Assembly (NCBI RefSeq): GCF_013874595.1
Contig: NZ_CP059431.1
Coordinates: 2,108,001-2,172,000, forward strand
Direction: 5' to 3'
DNA: 64,000 bases
Source of the DNA: Flavobacterium sp. xlx-214
Lineage (GTDB): Bacteria; Bacteroidota; Bacteroidia; Flavobacteriales; Flavobacteriaceae
Of the stretch, positions 34,692-43,005 are shown piece after piece. Numbering within the stretch: position 1 is the first letter of the stretch; the number at the start of each line of letters is the position of its first letter. The notes beneath the pieces are model-generated. The model ran no database searches and was not told where the DNA came from. It saw only the letters and a list, made by a program, of their open reading frames with translations. Made by a program: the position numbers and the translations under genes.

Positions 34692-35840
34692 TTATATAAA
34701 CCAATTTATTTTATTAAAATCATTTAATAATTTTTCACTTGCTTTTCTATCAATAGAATGTATAAAACAAATATGACCATAAAGCCAATCATGAAATTTT
34801 AGAGAATTGTAATAAGGAAATTTTTTTTTGTTTCTAGATAAATGTTCTTCAACACCATACCTTCTGCAAAAATGAATATGCCTTTCAATTTCTTTACGAT
34901 ATCTTTTTGAAGTATGTACACCATTTGCGACAGTTAATCCTGTTACATATTGCTTACTCCCTTTGTACATATAAGAAATTTTATTTTCATTAATGTAAAA
35001 GTTCTCATCACTTATAATCTCTCTAATTAATTTTAGATTAGGTAATCTACCTTCATCTTTGATCGAAAAAGTTAAATCGTCAGCATATCTCGAGTACGAG
35101 AAATTCATTTTTTTAGCTAGTGCATCAAATCGCTTGTCCATTTTTGTTGCTACTATATTTGCTAGAGTGGGACTACTTGGAGCACCTTGTGGTAATATTG
35201 AAGGTCGCTCTTTATATAGTTCTGTAAGAGTTTGTTTGTCACTGTAAGAGAAATCTAGCCAATACTTGTCATGATGTTTAGCTGTACATAGTTTAGCTAA
35301 TGAATATGAAAGATTTTTAGCATATCCCATTTTTTCAAAAACCCCAAATACTCTTCTTTCGGTAATTGTATCATAGAATTTTAACAAATCAACTTTTAAA
35401 ACAACTTTTGCATCCGAATGAACTAATGCATTGTCCCTTATTGAAATCCCCTTGCGAAAACCTTTACATGAATCTGTTAATGGATACTTGGAAAGAACAT
35501 TAAAAAGTAACCATTTTTGGATGTATTTAAGGTCTTTATGAGGAGCCATAATTTCTCTGAATCCCTTATTTCTCTTTTTAATAAAAAAGTGGTTATACTT
35601 TTTTATTTTAAAACCTTCATTACTTTGTAATATATAGCGAATATCTTTGCTTTCTCCAATTAAAGCTTTTAAGAAGTCAGATTGTACACCCATCACTATT
35701 GCTAAATGAGGCAATGCAAATATTACGGGATAATTATTGCTTTCTAATTTTTCAGCATACTTTACGCAAGCATCAATAAATTTTTCTGATCTGTTTTCTT
35801 CTCTTGCGTTCTGGATAAATTGTTCAAATGGAAACGACAT
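34692..35840 (-). CDS. Retron-type reverse transcriptase
   Basis: The 382-aa product has the motifs that set retron reverse transcriptases apart from other bacterial RTs: the NAxxH motif as NALVH (137-141), the first catalytic Asp in KVDLLKFYDT (151), LPQGAPSSPTLANI (217-230), the catalytic YADD (252-255) and the VTG motif (299-301). It makes a branched RNA-linked DNA (msDNA) from the adjacent ncRNA. Its ATG overlaps the a2 repeat of the candidate msr-msd RNA at 35840-36067, directly upstream. The gene before it encodes a phosphoribosyltransferase-like protein. In known retrons, RT, ncRNA and effector protein form a tripartite anti-phage system, so the same is inferred here. Confidence 0.95.
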   Translation of the reverse strand: MSFPFEQFIQNAREENRSEKFIDACVKYAEKLESNNYPVIFALPHLAIVMGVQSDFLKALIGESKDIRYILQSNEGFKIKKYNHFFIKKRNKGFREIMAPHKDLKYIQKWLLFNVLSKYPLTDSCKGFRKGISIRDNALVHSDAKVVLKVDLLKFYDTITERRVFGVFEKMGYAKNLSYSLAKLCTAKHHDKYWLDFSYSDKQTLTELYKERPSILPQGAPSSPTLANIVATKMDKRFDALAKKMNFSYSRYADDLTFSIKDEGRLPNLKLIREIISDENFYINENKISYMYKGSKQYVTGLTVANGVHTSKRYRKEIERHIHFCRRYGVEEHLSRNKKKFPYYNSLKFHDWLYGHICFIHSIDRKASEKLLNDFNKINWFI

Positions 35841-36067
35841 AAGGTTACTCTAACTTGAATGTTTAATATATTATATTAAAATAAATATTTAAAAATTGAT
35901 AAAATCAACAGCACGAATAATATCATTTATTAAATGTGAAATATTTATTTTACAATAGGATCTGTATATACTACTGAATTTACGTAATCTTTTTAATAAA
36001 GTATCCTTTATTGATCTCGATACACGGCACCGAGATTACCTGTTGCCAGATAACATAGCTAACCTTA
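35840..36067 (-). ncRNA. Retron msr-msd RNA
   Basis: The 224-bp gap before the RT gene has the parts of a retron ncRNA (plus coordinates given). The a1 and a2 repeats are taacctta (36060-36067) and taaggtta (35840-35847), an exact 8-base inverted pair. On the transcribed strand a1 runs into TTAGC, the context of the branching G in the classic retron Ec86, here the base at 36059. The msr part has two stem-loops, AATAAAG/CTTTATT (35995-36012) and ATCTCG/CGAGAT (36014-36036). The msd part has a perfect 13-base stem (35878-35890 with 35939-35951) and small inner hairpins at 35896-35908 and 35924-35936. The a1 end overlaps the stop codon of the upstream gene and a2 overlaps the RT start codon. Confidence 0.85.
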
Positions 36068-37297
36068 AGTATTTCCATTGAACAACTGGGGCAAATATAG
36101 CGTGTTTTTAATTAATAAATTGGTTTCGTTTTCGTTTCTAATCCTTTCTTTGAAATATTCTTTTTTTAATTTTTTAAGAATTAAAATTGCCTTATTGGTT
36201 AATGTTATATAATTCTTTTCAATACATTTTTTTCTTAAAAGCACTAGATATATATTTAATAACTCTTCTCTAGAAAGGCCTAATATTTGGCATAAAAAAA
36301 TGTTTTCATATCCTTTTCCTTTTAAGAAGAGAACAGCTAACTCGTCAGGACTTAGAATGGATAAAATATTTCTATTATAAATATTAATATTAAGCCTTGT
36401 ACAAATTCCGATAGAATATGCAATTTCCTTTTTTAATTTTATAGCATCTTTCATTCGTACTGCTGCACTTCTTGGGAATAATGGCGTCCAATGGTGATGA
36501 CCATAAATTATCGGTAAAGTATTATTTGGTGTACCGTGAAAAAAAGAAACTAAGCTTTCGCTATTATCATAACCTAAATGAGGTAAATAAATGCTTTTTT
36601 TATAATCTGCAGGTATATTTTTTCCATATTTAGTATTGAAATTTTGCATTTTGATCAGAGTGTCTTTTTCAAAAGCAACAAAAGGGGAGTGTGTTTTATT
36701 AAACACTTTATGTCTTTCATCAGCAAATATTTTTATCGTGGGATACCTAGATTCAATTTTTTGTTTTCCTTCGGTCATAATTATAACAGACAAAATGAAT
36801 AAACTTTGAATGTTATTAGCCATAATGAAATTTTGAATAGCTGGTAATGTAAATTCTGTTAAAAATGTGTTTCCGCTGCCAATAAAATCATCTAAAAATA
36901 TAATATGCTTATAAGTAAAAGGATCTTCTATATTTTGTAAGTCATGTGTTAAACAAATTTGAGATTCTCTGGATTTATATGCTTTAGTGTTTCTTAGGGG
37001 ATAAGTTACTAATGTTCCACTTTTACCTACTTTCCCAAAAGGTATGATTATGATTTTATCATTTATTGGTATCAGGCGTAGAAGTTCTTTTAAATGTGAA
37101 TCTAATCGATACATAAATTCAGCAAAAGGTACGTATTCAAATACTTGTAAAATATCCATGGCGTGAATTCTATCCTCGTCATCAAAATTTTCAAGCCATT
37201 TAACGATTTTTGTAGGTAAAACTGAATATTTCAAACGAGGGACTAAATACTCTATTTGTCTTACAGAGTTTTCATTGTAAACAAAGTCATTTTTCAT
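36065..37297 (-). CDS. Phosphoribosyltransferase-like retron effector
   Basis: The 410-aa product has a central type-I phosphoribosyltransferase-like fold. IIIPFGKVGKSGTLVTYPLR (about 83-102) is followed by the PRPP-loop-like IIFLDDFIGSGNTFL (132-146). The C-terminal quarter (about 300-385: SPDELAVLFLKGKGYENIFL, ILGLSREELLNIYLVLLRKK) looks like a winged helix-turn-helix. Retrons with such a PRTase plus winged-helix partner are known, and I recall them as type III in the published retron classes, but I cannot check this. The protein is presumed to be the toxic effector held inactive by the RT-msDNA complex. Its stop codon lies inside the a1 repeat of the ncRNA, so the three parts are physically interlocked. 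Confidence 0.75.
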   Translation of the reverse strand: MKNDFVYNENSVRQIEYLVPRLKYSVLPTKIVKWLENFDDEDRIHAMDILQVFEYVPFAEFMYRLDSHLKELLRLIPINDKIIIIPFGKVGKSGTLVTYPLRNTKAYKSRESQICLTHDLQNIEDPFTYKHIIFLDDFIGSGNTFLTEFTLPAIQNFIMANNIQSLFILSVIIMTEGKQKIESRYPTIKIFADERHKVFNKTHSPFVAFEKDTLIKMQNFNTKYGKNIPADYKKSIYLPHLGYDNSESLVSFFHGTPNNTLPIIYGHHHWTPLFPRSAAVRMKDAIKLKKEIAYSIGICTRLNINIYNRNILSILSPDELAVLFLKGKGYENIFLCQILGLSREELLNIYLVLLRKKCIEKNYITLTNKAILILKKLKKEYFKERIRNENETNLLIKNTLYLPQLFNGNT

Positions 37298-37440
37298 TCA
37301 TTAATTTTTCTTTTTCATAATAAATTTTGTAAAACTTTTACCAGTTTCGTAAATCCCTTTTTCAATTAATTCACGTTTTTCGTGAATGTAAGATGAAAGT
37401 TTTTATCAAGTTTAAATAAGGTTTTAAAAAGTGTTTTTTT

Positions 37441-37475
37441 AATATAACATAATTATATATATTCTATGTTATATT
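37441..37475. other. Perfect 11-bp inverted repeat at the end of the GHKL gene
   Basis: AATATAACATA (37441-37451) pairs exactly with TATGTTATATT (37465-37475), overlapping the stop codon of the GHKL-nuclease gene. A second hairpin, ATTCACG/CGTGAAT, lies near 37371-37390. Together they may separate transcription of the upstream four genes from the retron pair, although a T-run is lacking. Confidence 0.5.
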
Positions 37476-39548
37476 AAGTTTATCAAATAATATCTTATTT
37501 CTTTCTTTGGCATTTTTTATAACTTTTTTAAATGGAATAACTTCTACATAAGCTTTATATGGTAATTCATCAGAAGTATAAAATCTAAAATACCCAATTC
37601 CGTCTGGCATTTTATTAAACATTTCTTCTCTTAAAATATATTCAAGTGATGATGTAATATCAGCAACAATGTAACAGTAAAATGGAGAACTTTTGCTAGC
37701 CTCAATACTGCGGCCGTCTTTCTTTATCTTCTTATCAATAATTTCATTAATGTATTTTCTGACTTGTCTTACAGGATCTTTTTTGGGATCACCAAAGACG
37801 TAATCATTTCTATAAGGTCTTTTAAATTCTACGATTGTAAAAGACTCATAGGGGAATTTATCTTCTGAAAACAACGTTGCTTTATCAAAAATTTCTTCTT
37901 GTCGAATTATTAAATCCATTCTATCTCCTGACTTTGATTCAAGTTCGGTAATTTGCTTAAAAGTCTTATCTGACGCCAAAAGGCTATTAAATGTTAATCG
38001 TTCATCTAGTAGCCATAAGTTTTGCTTTTCATGGACGACAGTGCCTTTTTCTTCTTTTATTGGAAAAAATAAACTGTGCAATATATCTTCGTTATAAAAT
38101 TCTTGATTGGAATCCCACTTAATTAATTTCTCAAGTAGATCAATAACAGAGCGGCGATGGATAACATATCTTGCTAAATCTGTTTTTCCTACTTCGTTAA
38201 ACTCAGACCAAAATTTATCATATAGTACATTATAATCAACTAATGATGTTATATCTTTTTTTTCATCAAGTAATTTTATAGCATCTTTTTTTACTTCGAT
38301 TTTCCATTCGCTTTCAATCTCATAAAGTTTAATATCTAATTCTTTTGAAGTCAAACCTGCCGGTATTTTTTCAACTTTTTCTCTGTTAAACTCTATAACA
38401 CTTGAGTAATTCGGAAATTCTCTTTGGATAATAGGAATGTATTGTTCTACTTTTTCCTTTCTTGTTTTACTTAAAAAAACACTTAAAAGCTCTTCTACTT
38501 TGTTTAAAGTATTTCGTCTTATATTTGCTAATGTAATTTCATCAGTATCATTGTCTTCGTTATCATCTTCAGAAAAATGAAAATTAGTTCTTTCTTCATT
38601 TACTCTTTCATCTAAAAATTTACTTAAGACAAAAACTTGATAATGATATCCAAGAATTGAATCATTCTCTTTTATCATATATCTTAAATCTTCAATATAT
38701 TTGGATAAACCTTCATCTTTTACAGTGCGTTCATGAGCACAATACAAAATTTTGTGACTTAGAGAATTGTAAGATTTTGTTATATAAACTTTGAATTCAT
38801 ATCCCCCAATTACAAAAGTATCATCTAGAATTTCTGATTCAAATTCGGTATTGAAAAGGTTTGTTAAATTTATTTCTTCACCATTTTGGTTTGTTATCCT
38901 AATCTCAGGTATAATTTTTTCAATGAAATATAATTGAAAATGTGTAATAATTTGTCTTGCTATCTCTAGAATATCTTTTGGGGCTTTTTTTTGATATTCT
39001 TCTTCAAAACCATCTAGTAGAACTGTAGTTTTTGAACTCGTTTTATTTGTTAATTCATTTTGATATTTATCAAAACCTTCTTTAGATGTCCTTTTATATT
39101 CAAAATTTCTCACATAAAATTCATCCCCTTCTTGATAAATACTTTTGACAACTAATTTTGAAAAAAGTTTTAAACACACTAATCTTCCAATTCCTTTACC
39201 TCCAATTTTTGCTTTTTTTTCAGAATCAAATTCTTTAAAAGAAATAAAATTTTCATCATTTAAACCAATACCATTGTCAATTACTTCAATAGATTTTATT
39301 GGATATTTATCATTGTTTTCTGTCTCCTTCAATGTTTCAATTGCTCCAACTCTTACTAAATTGATCTCAATTTTACCTTCAAAATTGTGGTCAATTTCTT
39401 TCTTCTCAAAGATTGCATGAATACTATTACTTAATACTTCAAAAAGAGGAAGCATTGCTTTTGTTTTAGGTATATAAAGTTTGCTAACTCTACTACGTAA
39501 GTTTGTAATGTTAGAGATTATAGCTGGGTTAATTATTTTTGTGTTCAT
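37464..39548 (-). CDS. GHKL ATPase fused to PD-(D/E)XK-like nuclease domain
   Basis: The 694-aa product begins with a GHKL (Hsp90/MutL/MORC-type) ATPase domain. The N box is LFEVLSNSIHAIFEK with Asn41, and the G boxes are VIDNGIGL (89-96) and GGKGIGRL (116-123). A long middle region (about 330-530) is helical. The C-terminal domain has the residue pattern of a restriction-endonuclease fold, with Asp545 in DRMDLII and Glu574-x-Lys576 in FTIVEFKRP. GHKL-plus-nuclease proteins occur in bacterial conflict systems, but I do not know a named system with exactly this protein. It follows the SLATT gene by 41 bp and precedes the retron effector by 166 bp on the same strand. Confidence 0.8.
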   Translation of the reverse strand: MNTKIINPAIISNITNLRSRVSKLYIPKTKAMLPLFEVLSNSIHAIFEKKEIDHNFEGKIEINLVRVGAIETLKETENNDKYPIKSIEVIDNGIGLNDENFISFKEFDSEKKAKIGGKGIGRLVCLKLFSKLVVKSIYQEGDEFYVRNFEYKRTSKEGFDKYQNELTNKTSSKTTVLLDGFEEEYQKKAPKDILEIARQIITHFQLYFIEKIIPEIRITNQNGEEINLTNLFNTEFESEILDDTFVIGGYEFKVYITKSYNSLSHKILYCAHERTVKDEGLSKYIEDLRYMIKENDSILGYHYQVFVLSKFLDERVNEERTNFHFSEDDNEDNDTDEITLANIRRNTLNKVEELLSVFLSKTRKEKVEQYIPIIQREFPNYSSVIEFNREKVEKIPAGLTSKELDIKLYEIESEWKIEVKKDAIKLLDEKKDITSLVDYNVLYDKFWSEFNEVGKTDLARYVIHRRSVIDLLEKLIKWDSNQEFYNEDILHSLFFPIKEEKGTVVHEKQNLWLLDERLTFNSLLASDKTFKQITELESKSGDRMDLIIRQEEIFDKATLFSEDKFPYESFTIVEFKRPYRNDYVFGDPKKDPVRQVRKYINEIIDKKIKKDGRSIEASKSSPFYCYIVADITSSLEYILREEMFNKMPDGIGYFRFYTSDELPYKAYVEVIPFKKVIKNAKERNKILFDKLNIT

Positions 39549-39589
39549 CAGTGATTTAATACTTGTTCTATAGATTTATGTGTTTATTA

Positions 39590-40234
39590 CTACCATTTTA
39601 ATATCATGTAAATAATAAGTGCAGGTGCAATTATTAAAAAATGATATAAAAATTTTGTTTTGAAATAGTACTCACACTGAATTTTAAAAACTTTTAATCT
39701 TGATAATTTAAAGTAATCATTTTTAGAAGTTTTAAAATATTCAAAATCTATAGGCTCATGATTTTCATATTTTTTTAATACATTGCCATATTCTATAGAA
39801 AGTTCCTCTGCAAGACTATTTATTTCTTGTTCATTTTTAAAGTTTGTTTTTAAGTAACGGAGCTTATTATATAGTTCGCCAATTTCTAACGCACAGTTAT
39901 GGAATTTATCAGCTTTTAATGCATAATCATTTGCACTCTCAAGTTGGCTAAATACCAAAATCAGTATTGATAAACCAGTTGTAATAAATCCTAACTGATT
40001 ACTTGGAATTAATTGATCATTATTTAATTTAAATACACTTAATAATCCTATAATGATCATATAGCCAGAAAGAAATCCAATAGAGTATGATGATAATCGA
40101 TTGATTTTTTTTAATCTTGAACTAGCAGTAAATCTTGCTCCTTTTGTTGTCCAAAATTTATAATTAAGCTCAACGCTGAAGTCTTTATTTAGGTATAATT
40201 GACCTGATGTGGTTTCTGTAGTACTTTTTGTCAT
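39590..40234 (-). CDS. SLATT-domain two-helix membrane protein
   Basis: The 214-aa product has the SLATT (SMODS/SLOG-associating two-transmembrane) layout: an N-terminal amphipathic stretch with YKFWTTKGARFTASSRLKKI, two adjacent membrane helices (about 54-70 and 84-102), then a long helical region beginning LESANDYALKADKFHNCALE. A third hydrophobic segment lies at the C-terminus. It looks most like family 5 (SLATT_5), which from memory is found beside reverse transcriptases and other conflict genes. SLATT proteins are predicted pore-forming effectors that damage the cell's own membrane on infection. It lies 66 bp after the unknown 228-aa gene and 41 bp before the GHKL gene. Confidence 0.82.
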   Translation of the reverse strand: MTKSTTETTSGQLYLNKDFSVELNYKFWTTKGARFTASSRLKKINRLSSYSIGFLSGYMIIIGLLSVFKLNNDQLIPSNQLGFITTGLSILILVFSQLESANDYALKADKFHNCALEIGELYNKLRYLKTNFKNEQEINSLAEELSIEYGNVLKKYENHEPIDFEYFKTSKNDYFKLSRLKVFKIQCEYYFKTKFLYHFLIIAPALIIYMILKW

Positions 40235-40300
40235 AATTTATATCATGGATACTCTATAATAGTTTATTTTTTTATTCCAACTAATTATTCAACCTCATTT

Positions 40301-40987
40301 TTATATATTTTTAATTTCCAATAAAGTTGAATTTAATATCGAAGGTATTCTTGTATTAATCATTTCATGATAAGTCACACTTGAAGCATTATAAGTGTCA
40401 ATCGCGATGCAGTATTGTTGAGAAATTGAATATTCACCAGAATATTTGTCAAACAAAAACTTATAAAGTATTTCACAGAAAAGTCCCAGCTCTGTCTTTG
40501 TAAAACCATTAAGTTGAGGTACTAGTATTATTCCTCCAATGGTTTCAGTTCCATTCTCTTCAAAAATAAATACCAAATTTGGATTAATATATATGGGTAA
40601 GTTTTGTAGCGAAATTATTTTAGATGTTCTTTCAACTGTTTCAAAATTGATTATATGATCTGGTCTTAAACTTAAAATATCTAATTCTTTGAAGTTCCTA
40701 AGAATATCTAAATTTCTCTCATACATTGTCTTGTCTTTCAGAGAAGTAGTTTTACTATATTTGTCTGTTACCTCATCAATTTTTTCGTCATAAAATTCAT
40801 CCTTTCCCCGTTTGAAGGTGTTATAAATAGAACTATTGCTAATACTCCAATAGTTACCACCACTTTTATCCTCACTATCTTTGACCTTAGCTTTCCTTGT
40901 TTTAAGTTTTAAAGCAAAATTTCTTTTTGTTTTTTCAGAACCTTTTTTTCTGAATTCAATTAATTCTTTAATTGTAATTTTTTCCAT
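40301..40987 (-). CDS. Unrecognised defence-island protein, 228 aa
   Basis: I do not recognise this protein. The N-terminus (residues 1-45) is Lys/Arg-rich and helical (KELIEFRKKGSEKTKRNFAL). The segment SGGNYWSISNSSIYNTFKRG (about 42-61) is followed by a charged helix to residue 100. The C-terminal half (about 115-228) alternates strands and helices: NPNLVFIFEEN, TIGGIILVPQLNGFTKTELG and QYCIAIDTYNASSVTYHEMI, suggesting a compact alpha/beta domain. There is no membrane segment or signal peptide. It lies between the XRE regulator (27 bp) and the SLATT gene (66 bp), so it is likely part of the same unit, perhaps as a sensor, activator or antitoxin. Confidence 0.7.
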   Translation of the reverse strand: MEKITIKELIEFRKKGSEKTKRNFALKLKTRKAKVKDSEDKSGGNYWSISNSSIYNTFKRGKDEFYDEKIDEVTDKYSKTTSLKDKTMYERNLDILRNFKELDILSLRPDHIINFETVERTSKIISLQNLPIYINPNLVFIFEENGTETIGGIILVPQLNGFTKTELGLFCEILYKFLFDKYSGEYSISQQYCIAIDTYNASSVTYHEMINTRIPSILNSTLLEIKNI

Positions 40988-41014
40988 GTTTCATAAGTGT
41001 TTTTTAATGATTTT

Positions 41015-41272
41015 TTATTTGTTTTCTTTAATCTTCTTTGAAAATTCTTCATAAGTTTCAGATGATTCACCTTTCCACGAAGTTGGTTCTATTAAGTCAT
41101 GTATATTAACACGTAGTAGTTTTGCAATTTCGAAAAGTTCATCAAGTGAAGGTTGGCGTTTATTATTTCTCCACTTAGAAATTGTTGATTCATCTTTATC
41201 AAAATACCTAGCAAGTACTCTATTTTGAATTTTTTTCTCTTTAAAAACGATTCCCAATTTATTAATTTTCAT
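41015..41272 (-). CDS. XRE-family regulator of the defence cluster
   Basis: The 85-aa product is a single XRE helix-turn-helix: LGIVFKEKKIQNRVLARYFD, KDESTISKWRNNKRQPSL and DELFEIAKLLRVNIHDLI, followed by a short tail. It is first in the co-directional series of six genes running to 34692. An imperfect inverted repeat 25-49 bp upstream of its start is a plausible operator, so it probably represses its own transcript and perhaps also the divergent promoter that overlaps the site. Such small XRE proteins commonly control toxic defence genes. Confidence 0.88.
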   Translation of the reverse strand: MKINKLGIVFKEKKIQNRVLARYFDKDESTISKWRNNKRQPSLDELFEIAKLLRVNIHDLIEPTSWKGESSETYEEFSKKIKENK

Positions 41273-41296
41273 AAATATTAAAATATTTTTAAAAAA

Positions 41297-41321
41297 AAGT
41301 TTGGCGTTTAACGTCCAACTT
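41297..41321. promoter_or_regulatory. Probable XRE operator
   Basis: AAGTTTGGCG (41297-41306) and CGTCCAACTT (41312-41321) are inverted with 8 of 10 positions matching around a 5-base centre. The site lies just upstream of the XRE gene and overlaps the -33 element of the divergent promoter. Confidence 0.55.
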
Positions 41322-41331
41322 TATATATTTG
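41301..41331 (+). promoter_or_regulatory. Bacteroidota-type promoter facing the structured RNA
   Basis: TTG at 41301-41303 and TATATTTG at 41324-41331 (matching TAnnTTTG) are 20 bases apart, close to the spacing of Bacteroidota housekeeping promoters. Transcription would start near 41338 on the plus strand, shortly before the structured region at 41356. Confidence 0.6.
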
Positions 41332-41355
41332 TATTAGTTTAATGCGACATAAAAC

Positions 41356-41560
41356 GTTAAGAATGTAAATCTTAACATTAGATGTCTCTCTATTCGGGAA
41401 ATAATCCGGTAAATTAAAGCCCTAGAGAGAAACCAAGGTCGCCCTCAATGATCTGGAATTATCTTATATTTGCGATATTCCAGCGGGCGGTCTATGCGTT
41501 TGTACTTCAATGGGCAAGAGTTAATCTCTTAGGTTTTCTTACCGGATTTCCGCACGATAT
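41356..41560 (+). ncRNA. Highly structured RNA, 6S-like
   Basis: A small hairpin GTTAAGA/TCTTAAC (41356-41376) is followed by a long branched hairpin. The outer stem is AATCCGGTAA/TTACCGGATT (41403-41412, 41539-41548), extended outward by GGAAAT/TTCC with a 2-base bulge. Next come GCCC/GGGC (41419-41422, 41512-41515), GGTCGCCC/GGGCGGTC (41437-41444, 41485-41492, using G-U pairs that work only on the plus strand) and a terminal hairpin CTGGAATTATC/GATATTCCAG (41453-41483). Long stems with interrupting loops resemble 6S RNA. Rfam has a 6S-Flavo family, but I cannot confirm membership. A good promoter lies upstream and a T6 run lies at 41587-41592. Confidence 0.6.
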
Positions 41561-41593
41561 TGAAGGAGCTTAGATCGTCTGTTGGATTTTTTA

Positions 41594-42399
41594 TACTCTT
41601 CCATTTTTTAAATAGATTGACATCGTTCTATAACCATAAATAGTAATACCTATGAGAACGAAAACAGAACAAACCCAAAAATTTCCACCATAACAACAAT
41701 TTAGTTGGTGTACCTAATGGTTGCTTCATCCTTAAAAAAGGGTGGTGTTTTTTAAAGCATAAACGGCAAGTAGTCAATACTTTGGTTTTATGCCTTAATA
41801 CCACGTACCCCATAGCCAACTACCCATCTAAAACAAAGGCATCGTATTTTTATTTTCGCACCTTAAAAATAGATTCTTTTTTTAGATAAAACAAATAATA
41901 TGTTAAAGTAGTACGCATGGTGAAGCAACTTTTTTTAAAAACGCCTATTTTATTGAAAAAGTAATAGGTGTATAGCTATGGTAGTATTTACCTAAAAATA
42001 GGTATAGTTATTCTAGGATTAAGCGAAAACCACCAACCGAAAAATATTCTAAAATAGCAACTAGGGGGATGCTCCATAGATAAAGCATACTAAAGGCATG
42101 GATAGTGCATGAGTAGAGCGTTAATCAAAAACGGCAAAAAGTGGATTTTTTTTCTAAAATACATAGAAAACCTAGAAAATACATAAGTATCTAACAAAGG
42201 TTTTTTCACTAAGAAGTAGTTAAAGATACAAAATTGTTTGTAAATGACAAGGAAATTAAGTGACGAGTAACCAAGGAATTAAAGTAAATAAGTAAAATAC
42301 GTTCTTTAACATATTGATTCAATTGATTTTATTTCAAATAAGTAGTGAACTCAAGCTCAATGAAAAATTAGAAAGTTAAGTTTTGAATCTTACTTTTAA
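41594..42399. other. Noncoding stretch with short dyads
   Basis: I see no gene. The segment near 41960-42020 contains acctaaaaataggt, a 5-bp hairpin, within gtagtatttacctaaaaata and the following tatagttattctaggattaa. I associate these phrases with repeated intergenic DNA in flavobacteria. The open frame at 41628-41819 on the minus strand matches nothing and is rejected. Confidence 0.45.
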
Positions 42400-42900
42400 C
42401 TTTTGTCTTGATACAAATCGAAGATTCATCGATTCATAAATGTAAAAATGATAAGGTAGAGGTAAAAGTTACAAAAGATCAAGACTCTATTTTTTTAACG
42501 GTCAAAATGAGTTTCCTTTCCTAAAAGAAATAAACTTGCTTCGCTTCGGACAGCATTTCTTTTCACGGAAAGTTCAACTTTTTGACACTCGTTAAAAAAC
42601 TAATGTCGGCTTTTTTAATTGTGATGAATAGTCCAATTTGGGCTAGAAGGATGGTGAAATAGTTTATTAAGTAGAATTAAAAGCGCCATTGGCATCAAAT
42701 CGAACGTTAAATCGTTGAAACAAGCGTAAACGAATCGGGTAGCTCTGCTACGATTCGATTCGTTAGATTGTGAAACGCAATTTAACCGATTTCAGGCCGC
42801 GGCAAGATTAAAAAAAAGAAACTTTGCTTCTTTAGTTATAAACCTTTAGGTTCACGACTTCCAAACTGTTAAATAATGACTTGGACGTAAAGAAGAGGAG
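42400..42900. repeat. Long direct repeat copy A with nested hairpin
   Basis: About 500 bases are repeated at 43006-43560, starting cttttgtcttgatacaaatc and ending ttggacgtaaagaagag. The core at 42679-42810 folds as a nested hairpin. AACGAATCG pairs with CGATTCGTT, and GTAGC with GCTAC at the tip. GTTAAAT and ATTTAAC pair further out, with gcgccattggc and ggccgcggc at the base. No coding capacity is seen. Confidence 0.85.
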
Positions 42901-43005
42901 AAAGAAATGTTCTTTTTTAAGAAATCGGGATTGTACAAAATAAATCTCCTTATGAAAGAAAAAAAGATGATAATTGAAAATTATAGTTTTTAATTTATCT
43001 TTTAC

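Noticed and set aside
37464..39548. Reading the GHKL protein as MutL or a histidine kinase
   Set aside because: It lacks the MutL C-terminal dimer/endonuclease motif and the phospho-acceptor His box of kinases. Only the GHKL core is shared.
41628..41819. 63-codon minus-strand frame after the structured RNA
   Set aside because: It matches no family, its codon use is unlike that of the neighbours, and it lies in DNA that appears noncoding.
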